Below are positions 1-13,332 of a stretch of 64,000 nt of DNA, in pieces (the first letter of the stretch is position 1; every line of letters starts with the position of its first letter). The notes beneath the pieces are model-generated. The model ran no database searches, had not been told where the DNA came from, and saw only the letters and a program-made list of their open reading frames with translations. The DNA is from Centropus unirufus (taxonomy: Eukaryota > Chordata > Aves > Cuculiformes > Centropidae), in the NCBI GenBank assembly GCA_013397695.1, contig VYZI01000254.1, positions 920,920 to 984,919 of the forward strand, read 5' to 3'. The position numbers and the translations under genes were made by a program.

Positions 1-3000
1 GTGTGAATGCTTCAGCCTCAGTTGGACTTGCAGCTGCCCAGATCATAAGAAAACACCCACACTGTAGATTATCATTATTTAGGAACCAGACAGAGCATAC
101 ACAGGCACATTTCTCCAAAACAAAATCTCAGTTCTTGTGATATATTGGTGACCTAGACATTAGGAAATCCTTGGGACACAGTTTTGCCACAGTCTTGCTT
201 TAGGAAACTGAACAAACAAATTATCCTCAAAAACAGTAGAACTTTTTCAGGAGACCAAAAGCAGCAACAGAATCTCCATTAGCAAAGATTGCAGTTGAAA
301 GGGACAGAGATTTCTCCAGTTGAGAAAAAACTCCTTTACCTCCATTCCATTCTTCTCAGCAGCCTAATTTACTGCCTGTTCAAAATATCCACAGGAGTTT
401 ATGCTTGTCTCAAAGGAGCTCTGTGAAATTAGATTCATTAAGCTGTGTTAAGTGCCATGAGATTTTCACATGGTAAAATTTTAGAAGTGCAGAGAGAACC
501 ATCATCTAACAAGCAGCCTCTGCTGTCCGACAAATGTGTGATATTCGCTTGTGTATTGTGTTGAAGAAACCCTATCTTTTCTGACACTATGGATATTTTT
601 TTCCAAAGTATTTCCTGTGTTCCCCAGCCCTGTACACATTCAAGCCACACATTTAACAGCCTCTGGGCTGTTAAGAAGGGAAATTTTTTACAGAAATCAT
701 CAGAATAAATCCTACTGCCAGCAAAGAAAATCCTACCGAGGACAGGAAAAATGTTTGATGGGGTTCAATAAATCCTTATATGAGTTTCTGAAACATATAA
801 GTTTTACCTACCTGACCTCATCTATCATCATGACTTTTAACAGCCAGAAACATACTTGAAAGCCAGATTCATATGTTTGATAGCTGTACCTTCTTTCAGA
901 AAGGTATTAGGAAGCCCTTTTCAGTGTTGTAAACTAGGTTGGCAATTTCCCACAAGTATTTGTACTGTCCCTGATGCACAGAGAAGTAGAGGTGATGGAT
1001 GTAACTCCAGCATCATGAAAGGGACATCAGTCTCCTCTGACACTGTCCTACCCGGTCCCGTCTGTCCTGACAGAGGGACATGGCTCACACTGGACTTTCT
1101 GCCGTGTCACATTGCGTAGTGCCTTATGAATCACTCTCTGTCCCAGCAGCTGGGTGAGAGGCATGTTTGCTTGGAAAGAGGACATTTTAGCACAGGACAG
1201 CGGCTACACTAATAAACTCAGCAGTGTGGGGGCTGATAAATGTTTCCCATCACGTTGGAAGCTGACTATATTGACACAATTTATCCACAGCAAGCTGTGC
1301 AAAGCAGTTGTTTTAGGCTGCAGATATAGAACAGCACCTGATTTTCAAAGGTGCTAAGCATCTGCAAAATTCACTTGTTTTAACAGCAAAAAAAAACATA
1401 AAAAAAATTAAAAAAGGCTACTACTGCTAATGAAGTGCCAACATATGAATTTCAGGCCCTAATTGCATGCACCATGGCTTGATTAAATTGATGGCTGGAG
1501 CTTTGCCAAATTAGATTATTCACTTAACAAAAGCTGGATCCAAACCGCAATTTTGAAGTCATAGCAAGCATCCCAAGGCAGCACGGAGCTACAGTAAGGT
1601 ATGTCTCAGGTATTTCAGTCTCAGTGCATATAACACTGCTTCACATTGCACTGTTCTCTATTAAATTGAGACACTGCAAAATAGACATAGCCTTAGATAT
1701 CAGCTTTTCTCCAGAACCTGTTATTGATGCCTTTATCTTGCTGCTCATTTCATTAGGATCTGATTTTCAGAATGATCAGATCACAAGGAAATGGCTGTGA
1801 AAAAAAATGGACTATTTCTAAACCAGGTGTATCGACCATGAGCTATTTTTTAAAAAAATAGCCCCTAAAATCAAGTTGCTACAATATTTCAGAAAACCCT
1901 CAATTTCAGAATTTCCAGATGAGTGTCCTGATCTGTATTGATGACAGATACAACTTCACTGAGCTCCTTAACCAGTCGCAGCTGTCAGGGGTGATTGAGT
2001 CACTATTCTCTATAATTAATGAGAATTTCTTATGTTTCTTGATTTTTGGTCTATAAAATCTATCAAATTTGCAGTGAAAATCATTAGAGCAAGCAGCACT
2101 GCCACAGGAAAGCTTTCCTCTCCTCATAATGCAGGAAGCAGAATTACAGGCAGTTTGCAGTGGCCCTAGAAGTACCTTGAGCTTGAAGGCTCAGGACCCC
2201 TTTGTGAAATGAGGGTGTAGTTATGTTTCCTTGGACGTGGGTACCTTTGTGCTTAGACTAAAAGAAATAGAACCAGTAGAAAAGCTGCTATATTTATTTG
2301 GAGTATGCTTTTGTGAGCGGAAGGCTTGACTGTACACTGAATAATACTGCATTATCTAGAAAAATGGACTATTCTTTTAGCTAATTTGTGTGGGAAATGC
2401 CAAATTATATACGTACATATCCTTATTATGGTTCAGCTCAAATAAAATAATTCCTGCTAGAATAAACTGAGACAAGAAAAGCAATTCCAGCCCACATTCT
2501 GCAATAATTGCACAGTTCTGCAATAAATGTTCCGGAATAGCTACACCGAGGACATTCTTATTACCAAAACAAAGTACTCTTTTTGAGTGTAGACATGTGA
2601 ACCAAAGCATGCGTCTAAGTGGGCATGTAATCAAAAGTTACAAAGCCACAGAAGCTTAACAATATCCCAAGCATCTAATGTACCTCAGCGGCAAAGCAAG
2701 CCTTTCTGCCTACCCTGTTGGTTCAAAGCTGCTGGTTTAAAACACCATAATAGAAATAAAATCCCACATTTCCAGTGTAAGGCAGTTTAATGCATGTTAA
2801 CACAAGCAGGATGGTTAAGGATGCAGCATCTCTTTTCTGAAGGACAGTAACTTGTTCAGCCACGGCACCTCTCAGCCACATGCCTATACTCATCGGCAAA
2901 ACCACAGGGTGTTAGCCAAAGCTCCTCATCAGGATACTCCTTCCAAGCAGTGTATAAATTGTTTTGATTTACTTGATTTACTTTAAACTACTTCCAGGAG

Positions 3001-4392
3001 GTGTTGTTATCAAGACATGCTTTAGCTCTCTAGGTACAATTACCTAGACCCAAGATATCAGGACATCCCCCCTCCTCTTCCCTTGTACCGCATAAAGATA
3101 GAAGAACAAGGATCCAGTACGTGCATTACAGAAAAGAAAGAATTTAAATCTATGAAATCCCAAGAGACATGAGGTGCAATACAATTAATTTCACTTTGTT
3201 TTGCCAGACTGCTTATTTTGCTACCGACATCTGAGCCTTCAAAATTTGCATTGTTCCCCAATATTTTTTCAAAACAATCCTTTGCCTTTGAATTCTCATA
3301 GATATTGTCAGTCTGTGGTCAGAGAAACATTTGGGGAAAAAAGTGAAAAAGTAATCTATTGGGTAATTTTTAATAAGTTTCCCTTAGGAAGCTCAACTAC
3401 ACTATTGCTTTTCAAATTATTTTGTTAGGTTGTATTCCAAAGTCAACTTTAAATTTAATTTACTGGACACAATTACTACACAGCAAGATCAGACCCCCAA
3501 GGTCTTCCCTTTGCCATCTAAGAGGCAATCACAGGAAAAAAAGTCATAATCTTCCTTCATTTCTTTCCAGATGCAATCAGGAGCTACATTTCTGTGAGAG
3601 TATCAGAGTATATTTGGGGATATTTAAGCAAGGGATATAGCAAAAAATTGAAAAGAAAAACAGGACTTTGGACAACATAAATCATACAAGAAGAGAAATT
3701 AGAGATGCGAAGTTTTTATTATTTATTAAAAGCTGTAGGTCAATGTAACTTTAGGCAGCCCTTGTGGAGTATTAAAATATGGCAAATGTTCCAGCTCAGG
3801 TGGACCATAGCAAGAACAGCTAAAGAAAAAGGCTTGAAAGAGTAAACGCAGGAGAGGTGGGTACTCAGAGCCTGAAGAGGGAGATTTAGAAAGTTCTGGG
3901 AAAGGCCTGTACATGTACGTCTGTGGTATTTGCATAAGAAAGAATTTTATATCTTGCTAGTGTATTTGGTTATCAAATACAATGAGTCTTGGAGAAGATT
4001 AATCACATGATGAACAGGAAAGACATGAAATCCCCAGACCTTAATAAGGAGCAGAGACTGAAGTGCATTATCCGTTTGTGTCAAATTCTCTGTCAGTTTA
4101 AACAGACTCAGTTCGACAGAAATAACAGGCTTGTTACAGTCCCAGTAGGTATCCAGGAATTAACTGAGCAGCAGAACAGATATTCTGCACATGCATAGTG
4201 TAGTACTCTCACTGCAGTATATTATCAACATCTTCTATCAACACCTTTAATCTACAATTCTCAAAATACCTCTTATTAAAACCACTGTTTATGCTGTTCC
4301 CTAAAATTAAACCTTTTATTTTTAAGAAAATAAATATTTTTAGTTTTATAAATACCACCCTTTAAAAACCCATTTCTCCTCTTTCTCTCTAG
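1..4392 (+). other. GRM3: GRM3 intron upstream of exon 3 (partial)
   Basis: This is the 3' end of the intron that precedes the first visible GRM3 exon. It ends in a pyrimidine-rich tract and an AG acceptor at 4391-4392. It is AT-rich, with short A runs near 1387-1415. The open frames in it are all under about 105 codons, show no recognisable domain, and are best taken as chance. I see no clear repeat or RNA gene. Confidence 0.8.
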
Positions 4393-5248
4393 GTGGCAAA
4401 TCTGCTCAGACTCTTCCAGATCCCCCAGATAAGCTACGCCTCCACCAGTGCCAAGTTGAGTGACAAATCCCGCTATGACTATTTTGCACGGACAGTGCCC
4501 CCTGACTTCTACCAAGCAAAAGCCATGGCTGAAATCTTACGGTACTTCAATTGGACTTACGTGTCAACAGTGGCTTCCGAAGGAGACTATGGTGAGACAG
4601 GGATCGAAGCCTTTGAGCAGGAAGCTCGCCTCCGTAACATCTGCATTGCCACCTCTGAGAAAGTAGGCCGGTCCAACATCAGGAAGTCCTATGATGGCGT
4701 GATTAGAGAGCTGCTGCAGAAACCCAATGCCAGAGTGGTAGTGCTCTTCATGCGAGGCGATGACTCTCGGGAGCTCATTGCTGCTGCCAATCGCTTTAAT
4801 GTTTCCTTTACCTGGATTGCCAGTGATGGATGGGGAGCACAAGAGAGTATTGTCAAGGGCAATGAGCACATAGCCTCTGGGGCAATAACCTTGGAACTTG
4901 CTTCCCACCCGGTTAAAGAGTTTGACAGGTATTTCCAAAGCCTCAGCCCTTACAATAACAGGCGCAACCCCTGGTTCAAGGACTTCTGGGAGCAAAAATT
5001 TCAGTGTAATCTCCAGAACCGAAAACCACATAAAAAGGCTTGTGACAAGCACTTCACCATCAACAGTTCCAACTATGAGCAAGAATCCAAGATCATGTTT
5101 GTTGTGAATGCTGTGTATGCGATGGCCCACGCCTTGCACAGGATGCAGAGGACTTTGTGTCCAAACACCACCAAACTCTGTGATGCCATGAAGCATCTGG
5201 ATGGCAGGAAGCTGTACAAAGATTATCTCCTGAAAGTAAACTTTACAG
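4393..5248 (+). CDS. GRM3: GRM3 exon 3: mGlu3 ligand-binding domain (residues ~157-442)
   Basis: Metabotropic glutamate receptor 3 is a dimeric class C GPCR of neurons and glia that senses extracellular glutamate and signals through Gi/o. This exon encodes most of the Venus-flytrap domain. It starts in phase 0 (VANLLRLFQ) after a pyrimidine tract and AG, and ends in phase 1 (NFT|A) before GT at 5249. If the missing upstream exon has the usual 156 codons, residues known to contact glutamate in this family fall at their standard numbers: A172 and T174 in SYASTS, Y222 in GDYGE, D301 in ASDGW, K389 in QESKIMF. N-glycosylation sequons occur at N209, N292, N380, N414 and N439. There is no frameshift or internal stop. 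The group II subtype is assigned on overall similarity to mGlu3, in particular the segment around KHFTINSSNYEQESK; mGlu2 is the only close alternative and fits less well. Confidence 0.97.
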
Positions 5249-8200
5249 GTAATAACTTTTCTTTTCATATGTACAGAAGGTCATGTAATTAATGAAATAT
5301 CGATTTGTCATGGTAAGAGCCAGCTGAAATTTCAGCAGCACTGATTGTCAGAGTTCAGATTGGGGTGGTACCCAGGCAAGGCTACTCCTGCCACAGGAAG
5401 GGACAAAGAAGAAGAGAGATGTGGAGTGTGGTGAGAACCCTAAGGAAAGCAAGACTGATGCTCTTCCTGTTTCCAGTATAATGAAGAGAGGGAAGTGGCA
5501 ACAGCCCATCTTGGAAAAGTTATCTACTTCCATACAACAACTTCCATTTAATTCAGAGCTAATTTGGTTTCAGCTGGTTATGTCTGCCGGCCAATGGTCA
5601 TTTCTCCACTTGCTAAATTAGGCAACCACCTCCTATGCCTATGTCAAGACTCGGCCTTCTCTTCCTCATTATTTATGAATTTATGTAATAGTTGTACCCT
5701 GGTCGATGAATTACGTCCTTGCAATAGTAAAGTGATACTTCCTGCCATAGAACCAGATTAGTATAAATTATTTAAATGTGGGATATTGCCATTACTCATG
5801 TTACAGATCTTTCAGCTTTATGACAAAGCATAAAAAGCCAGACTAAACATGTACATGAGGTTTATGTAGAGAGAGAGTGGATGATCTAGCAGTGATATAA
5901 GAAACTTCATGGGGGCTGGCTGCATAGCACGTGACATCTCTGTATTTTTGCCATTAGAAGTGGCTAAGCTTGGGCTTGTTCTTAATATTGCACCATAGCA
6001 AAGCCAAATATTTATAGAGAAAACAAGCATGCGGCATTGGGTCTTTTGTTGTTATATGTCTAAATTACTTCTGAAGCATATATTATGAGCTTGAATTTGT
6101 ATTACTATACTGCTATTCTCAGGTTGATGGCAAGGAGACATCGTGTTATGCTATGTATGAGAGCTAGCTCAGACAGGAATTGAAGGAATTGTTGCACCAC
6201 AGATCCATGATAAAACATGCTCAGTCCTAAGAGACTCTCAACAATAGTCCAAAATTAATAACACTGGAATCTATGTGAAATTGTCTGAGTGGAGCTTGAA
6301 CTTTTCCCTCCTTTAGCAGTCTTAGCATTTGATTCAGACTATCTCTAGATAGTACTGACTACATAGACTATCCCTAGATCTTCTCTCACTCCCAGTGAGG
6401 TATGGCCAGTGTAGCCAAGGGCCTCACTTTCTTGAGTATAAGTAGACATACATGCCACCACACTCTGCAGAGCTTTTTAGGACCCCTGGTCTCCGTTGAG
6501 ATCACATCACGGCTTCCTGCAGCCCACACACCTGGATTTCTTTACCATGGAAATCATGGAGGGGCAGATAGGACTGTTCATATCCTATATCTCAACTCAT
6601 CCCCCACAGGGTGAATCAGGGGGACCCATGATTTTAGGTATGCTCTCGTAATATGGATTCTGTCATAAAGATATAATAATAATAACCTTGGTGACAGCAA
6701 TTGGAAGTTGAGATGCTTCAAACCCCTCATCTAAATGTTGCATGCAAAGCAGCTGAGGCCACATGCCTCGCCTGAGGTAACACAATGCTTGCATGGGTCA
6801 TGCTGTTTGGCCTTCTTCTAAAGATCCTCCTTCTGAGGATATTTACATACCAATGCAGACACAATGTGTGTATATATATGTCATATGTCATATGGCAAGC
6901 TCTAATTGCACCTGGTTTATTAATTTCACGTATTACAGACAACAGTGCAAGACAGAATGAATCAACTTGTTAGCCTTGAAACCTGTAGAAAATCAGAATC
7001 ATCATTTCTCCTCCCCCTCCCCACAGTATTTAATACACAGAAACTACTTTCTCATTAGCCTACACTCATCCTTAGCAATATCTGAATGAAATTGTTGAAA
7101 TCGAAAGGTTTTAGGAGCACTCCTTAGAAGCTGGGTCAAGGTAGATTGATCACAACGTATGACAGCAGTGCAGTGTGCTTCTGCCACTGCCAAGGAGACA
7201 CTTCAGGACAGTAAGAGCCTACACAAATGAGTAATTAGTTCATTAATTTAAATTGCAAAAAATTTAAAACTTTTTCTGACATTACTGGTATTTTTATTTA
7301 TGCAATCGTAATAAAATCCAGTCTTGGTCTGCCACCAAACAGTCTTGGTTCCAGTACATGATTCCTAAACATTTTTCAATCATGAAGAGATTTTTTTAAG
7401 CACCCAAGCATTTTTAGACTCGGCATTTAGACTTAAAGTCAAAATAATCACAATTTCCTTTGTCCAAAACTCCAGGAAAATTTTTATTTAGGTAGAACTA
7501 GAAAAACCCATTTTCATTTTGACTGAAATACCTTTTATACCTTTTATGAAATGGAAATTGAAGCTGTTCAAGCTGAAAAAAAAATTCAAAACTGTCACTT
7601 TGCAATTTTTAAAACAGAAGTCTCTTTTTTGAAACAAATTGATTTGCTTCAAAATCAATGTGGAAATCTTTGAAACTCTGAGGAGCTTTTGTTTCACTTA
7701 ATTTTAATTTCCAATTTAAAACACAGAAAAAAAACTGTCAAGTTCATCTCCAAGAGCTTTGCTCCCAATACATATTTACTAGCGTACAGTATGAGAAATC
7801 ACCCATCTCCTCCTTCTTTGTTATCAGTTCTTCCACTATAATGTGAATCCATGTTTTAATGTCAGTGATATTTGAAATCGGTGATTTCTATGTACTGATA
7901 GAATTAGTGAATCTCCCGTGCTTTTTTTGTTTCGGGAAAGTGTGAGATTTTAATACACATAAGTCTTGTCATTGATTTCCATGGGACCAAGGATTCGCTT
8001 CTGCTCTTTTCCACTTGAATAAAATCCCTGGGTGTGGTGTTAATACAATTTCAGGACCCAGCAGCAACATTTGATCAATCAATGCTCTCCTATTTCCAGC
8101 TCCAAATCTGTGAGTGTATGGAGAGAGAAGATGGCATGGGTGTATCCCATCAGATATACTGCAAACTAGTCAGATTGGGATTGTTTTTCTTCTTTAGCCT

Positions 8201-8580
8201 AAGTAGTGGTATGCACTCAACAAAATAAATCGAGCAAGAAACAGGGCAACAGCTAAAACCACATTTGCGCACACATGAGTTATTTAAGCAATGCCTTCTC
8301 TGCTGAAAGGCCGAGGTACAGACAGATGAGCCTTGCCTGCATAAATCTGCATCTTGCCAAGAAAACAACCTGAAAAAAAGCCCTGAATGTATTCTCCCAG
8401 TTTCCAGAAACAGGTAAATATGTATTTCGAATACACCAGTCTGAAGAAATGGCACAGGGCATTTATAACTGGTGTGGAACTGTGCAACTTTAAACATTTA
8501 CCCCACACACCTAAATTAGTTTTGGTTAGTCTCTGGTTACAGTTAATGGGGGGAATCAAGACTTACAGACTGCAGTTCAG

Positions 8581-8622
8581 TCCACGTGAGGTAGTCCGTG
8601 TGAGGTAGCCCACGTGAGGCAT
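8581..8622. repeat. Three copies of a 14-bp unit containing CACGTG
   Basis: Three adjacent 14-base units lie in the large GRM3 intron: TCCACGTGAGGTAG, TCCGTGTGAGGTAG and CCCACGTGAGGCAT. The first and third contain the palindromic E-box CACGTG (8583-8588 and 8611-8616); the middle copy is changed to CGTGTG. The repeat is visible directly; any binding role is inference. Confidence 0.85.
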
Positions 8623-11531
8623 GATTTGCCCATACATCTCTTACTATTGAGAGATGGAACTTAGAGGAGCTGAGATTCTTACTTGTCATTTAGCTGAAAG
8701 CCTGAAGTGGGACTCTCAGGTACGGCAATAATGGGATCTGCAGGGAAATACTTAGGAACCAGCTAATAGCATGATTGGAGGAGAGGACTGGTCAGGATTT
8801 GTGCAGTCTCATACCGCCACTGCTACTGACATGCTGTCTGACAGGTATTTCATTAATATCTCTAGGGTTCTACTTATTCCTCTCTTTTCATCAAATTGAA
8901 CTAACTCTATAGAAATGTGGTGAGACATGAAGAGAGATTTCATTCCTTACTGTCTGTGAGATACACCAAGCACCTAATTTTCTTGCAAGTCGGTAAGACT
9001 TATATGACAAATGTCATGATATCCTGAAACTTTTCAGTAATGGAGAAAAGAGGAGCCCATGTCTGATTCACACTTCCAGCATCAGGATTTGAAATGCAAA
9101 GCCCAGCCCCTAGATAAAGACCGTCTCTCCATCTCAGTGCTTGTTTGTCCTTTCAAAGAGATATAGGCCAGTTCATCTTCTTGATCTTCCCATGTACTCC
9201 TGAGAGTACAAGTGCAGTGCTTGATGTTTTGAATCATGATGCTCTTCTGCTGATAAAGAGATGCTGGTTCAAGAGGCTCTTAGTCTATATTACCACTGGC
9301 ACTCAGCCAGCGCTTGATCGAGAGCAGTATGTGGAGGAGACTGTTGGGAAGACTATGAATCCAGGAATGAGGTCCAACATGAGGCAGAGCTCTATATATC
9401 CAGAAGTTTCCCTCCCTCAGAGAGATGGAGGGGCCAGTGCGGCAACCAGCTCTGCTAATGCTTTTAGCTCCTTTAAACCACCAGGATGACACAGAAAAGC
9501 AGTGTTACCATTGCCCACAACATTATTGCAAGCCTCAAAACTTTTGTCATGTGTCAGGATGGTGGACATGCCAGTATGAAAGTGGTGTCCACCATTTGAG
9601 ATAAAATGGTAGGGTCCTGCACAGCTGTGCCCCACATATTGCTACTTGGTGTGGCAGATTGGCCAGGTTGGCTCGGGGACAGCAAGGGCAGCAATGACAT
9701 TTGAGGACTGGCATTAGCCCTCTCTAGTCCAAGGTCACTAAGATGGCTGTGTAGGATGACAACCTTGTTGCTTAAGGACAAGGGGGCTGGAGTCCAGCTT
9801 TTCCCACTACACAGTCAGCAGGGCTGATGACATTTCAGGACCAGCTCTACCCTGAGTCTAGTGTGGAGTGTATGGGTAGAGACAGGCTGGATTTAGGGGG
9901 TGTATGCATGTCCACTTGTCTTCTGCAGCTACCTCAATCTGCACAGCAAATAGTAGGAGGAATTTGGCTAAAGTAGTAACCCTGGAAAATAGATTAACAA
10001 ACATTAACAATTTCAGGGAACAGGTATGTTTTTAGTACCCAGTGTTTTTCCCTACCCCTTTCTTCCTCCACAGTTACAAAAGTCACTGTCAAGTCCCTCC
10101 CTGTATTATGCTCAGAAATCCAGCTCTTCTAGAACAAAGCCTAGGTCATTAAAACTAGTTTAGGGCAAAATCCTCTTCACATAGCTAACCATAAGGACTA
10201 CTCGAAATGTGGAAATGGTTGTAAGTCAAGCCTGATTTGTCCACTTTCATCCACTAGCCTTCAGGATAAATTTTTTGTTCTTGCCTGTCATAAGTTTCTG
10301 TGTGGTTTATTTTCTTTCTTTTCATGCTCCCCACTCTGTCCCACTCAATGGTCAAATAAGAGAAAGAAACACAAACTCACCTTCATCTACTCATGAACAC
10401 TGGTGACTCCCATGGTTGGAAAGTTCATTCACAGACCATTTCCATCATATCTGCTCCACCCAAGTAGGAAAGAGCTTAAAAGACATGGTAGACAGCAGGC
10501 TGGTGTCACCTCACTTCTGACCACAGCAGCATTGTGTGGTCCCTGCTCTGGGATTTGGACATAAATATCTTCAAAGCTCAGTGTCCTGCCAGGCTTGCAC
10601 AGAGCACAAACCAACAAACAATATTTCATCTGTCACAAGCAGATTATGCATGCAGAAACTTCAAAGGCCAGTTATAAACCTACAGCAGGGAGTACCTCTC
10701 AGTAGATGTGCAGGATAAAGATAGAGCTTATATCCCAGGCTCTGCAGCAGATGGCCCTGCTACTCTGTCATCCAACCCATTGAGCTCCTGCTCATCAGAT
10801 CAGATCTGCTTCGCTTCCTGCACTCAAACGGCTGTAAAATCCTCCTGGCCTTCCTTGTTATGCTTATTTGTAAAATAAGGCAGAACATCGCTTTCAGCTG
10901 AAGGTAAAACTTTCATGGACAGAAGGCATTTAATATCTTGTTAATCATAAAGTTTTTAAAAGTGTAATTCATGATGGATTCGTTGCTGCCATTAAAACAA
11001 AGGAAAATGTAGAGTCAATGCCCCAAGATATTCATTAAAAAAATACATTAAAAGATGTCTAAGATTTATAGGAAATATTACTGCCTTTTTATGTGATCAT
11101 AAATGCATCATAGCATTTAAAACCTTGAAAGCAGCTAACGGACAGCTTCTGAGAGCATACTTGATATTTTCTATTTCAGAACAGAGGAGTAGTTCAACCT
11201 GCATAATATTTTCCCATATTTCTCTCTTACATTGGTATACATGTCCAGAGAGCCGTACTGAGATTTGGATGGCCTGGTTCTCCTGATGACTGCCTCTAAT
11301 TTTTCATTCCTCTAGCTGCCACTTTGCAGACCTAGCTGCTCATAGGGAACTCTGATTTCTTTCCTTTGTGTAAACTTACCCCTCCAAGAGGTTCCTGGTA
11401 GAAATCTATGCTTAGTCCTTCCCAAATCTTTTAATATGAGTATATATTCATCTGTTTACTTAATTTGTTTAAATACAACCAGATGTTCATACATATATAT
11501 TTAATTGTGCATAATATAGTTTCATAATGTA

Positions 11532-11650
11532 TAGAATCATTAAACTAAAGAATAAGTCAGGTTGAAAGGACCCTTAGGAGGTCTGTAGTGCACCTTCTGT
11601 TGAGTGCAGGGTCAGCTGTCCAACCAGACCAAGTTGCTCAGGGCTTTACA
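11532..11650 (-). mobile_element. CR1 LINE 3'-end fragment, antisense
   Basis: The segment starts with AGAATCATTAAA and continues as a diverged 'gaaaggacccttaggagg' and 'gggtcagctgtccaaccagacc' block. This is the reverse complement of the common avian CR1 3' untranslated region. It is about 120 bases long and truncated. It points opposite to the CR1 piece that follows it. Confidence 0.75.
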
Positions 11651-11724
11651 GTTGTAAACTGGCTGAAATTAAAATACTCCTGCCATGATGGCAGCTCAGT
11701 GTCCTACTTCTCAATATTGTCAAT

Positions 11725-11919
11725 TAGAGGGTGACAGAGCACTGGAACGGGCTGTCTGGGGAGATTGTAGGGTCTTCACTGCAGATATTCAAACCCTACC
11801 TGGACACATTCCTGTGCAACCTGTTCTAGGTAAACCTGCTTTAGCGGAGTGGGGGAAGAAGGGGGTTGAACTGGATGGTCTCCAGTCCTTCCAGTTCCCA
11901 CATTCTATGATTCTATGAT
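11725..11919 (+). mobile_element. CR1 LINE 3'-end fragment, sense
   Basis: The fragment carries the typical CR1 tail: 'gagcactggaacgggctgtctgggg', then 'gatattcaaaccctacctggacac', 'ttgaactggatggtctccag', and the diagnostic terminal repeat ATTCTATGATTCTATGA at 11903-11919. It is 5'-truncated, as most CR1 copies are. Moderate divergence suggests an avian-age insertion. Confidence 0.9.
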
Positions 11920-13235
11920 CTAGCTGGAGACCATCATAAATTGCTGTATTCTTGGGCTTTTGTTTGGTATTCATTGACAGTCATTAGTCTGAGGGAGCAA
12001 CATCAGAAGTTGAATTGTGTTGTTACACCTTGAGATAAGTTCCAACAGCAGAGGCCAATGTGTGCTGAACCACTGCTTCCCATCTAATTTGGGAGTGAGG
12101 TATTTCTTCTGACTGCCACCACTCTTCCCAACCTGGGAACTGAGCTCCTATACACAAAAAGATGAGAAATGCATCATTAGCAGGAAACAGAGCAGACACA
12201 ACTTTTCTTCATAGTCCTCAGGAAGACTCTGGAAGTATGTTGCCTTTGGTCTTTACCCAGCTGGTTGCCATTCCTGGCAAGTCTGCAGAAACTACAGACC
12301 AGCAATGTCCCCAAACTTGTTAAAGCAGCATATTTAGGCAAAGGTGATTTGACATCTCTAAAACAGCAAAGATCTCTTTATCTCAGTTTCCTCTAATCGA
12401 ACACTTATACAATCGGCCACTTCAGATGAGCTATGAAAAGCTGAGCATATAGTTTTATAGCCTGCAACCCCTGCGTAACATCCTTAGCTGCCTTTGTCAT
12501 GTTAATTATATAGACTGCAGGTATCTTGTAAAGCTCTAGATTGCACAGCGTCCATAGGGTGTGTAAATGAGGATGAGATTAGACACCCCATGTTTGTGGA
12601 GAAACACATGACTGAAAAACTGAGCAATTATTTTCTTTCAGATCACTTATTTGAGAGACAGAAGGTTGGGTAACCTGGTTTCCCTAAATAACAGACTTCT
12701 GTGTTTGCCTGCTGCTTGTTTTATAATAGTTATTATTTCATCCTTTGTTTTGCTGGCAGATGTCATGTGAATCCCAAATATCGAGGGTCAAAGTGCTCAG
12801 AGGAGCAGAAAGAGTTGTACAGCCTTTTTATCCCCGGAGGATGCACATTCATTCTTCCAGTCCCATTGGTCTTTACAACAGGAAAACAACTCAAGATACA
12901 CCATGGGATTATCTTCTTATTCTTCCTTCATATATACCTGTGAAGGAAATCCATGCATAAGTAAGAAAAAATGTCAAGTCTTCTTTCTACTCGGGACCTG
13001 GAAGGACAAGCTATCATGTGAGAAAAGAGTTTGGTACAAGATTCCTACCCCTTATATTTGGGCATCTAATAGGGCTCTGAGAAGCCACTAGAGGGACCAG
13101 ATTCTTCTCTATTACCTCCTGTAGAAGACCACTTCAGAACATACAGAATTAATCTGTCTCATTTGCATGCTGAAGAGCTATTTTAGGGGCTGAAAAGGCC
13201 AGGGGCTGTGTCTGGAATATGACCAGAGCAGTGTG

Positions 13236-13332
13236 GATGAGGATGAGGATGAGGATGAGGATGAGGATGAGGATGAGGATGAGGATGAGGATGAGGATGA
13301 GGATGAGGATGAGGATGAGGATGAAGATGAGG
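13236..13332. repeat. (GATGAG)n hexanucleotide microsatellite
   Basis: About 16 tandem copies of GATGAG cover roughly 97 bases; the last copies carry a substitution (GATGAAGATGAG). The array lies inside the 20-kb GRM3 intron. Read on the minus strand it gives a poly-serine open frame, and on the plus strand an Asp/Glu-rich one. Neither is a credible protein. Confidence 0.97.

Noticed and set aside
4564..5268. A 234-codon open frame on the minus strand
   Set aside because: It lies fully opposite GRM3 exon 3, whose coding sense is certain. The frame is open because of codon composition on the other strand and shows no known domain.
12701..12960. Overlapping plus-strand frames of 71-80 codons that look like an exon after a TTTGTTTTGCTGGCAG acceptor-like sequence
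   Set aside because: The predicted peptides match nothing I recognise in mGlu receptors, and GRM3 exons 3 and 4 already join in phase without an extra exon.
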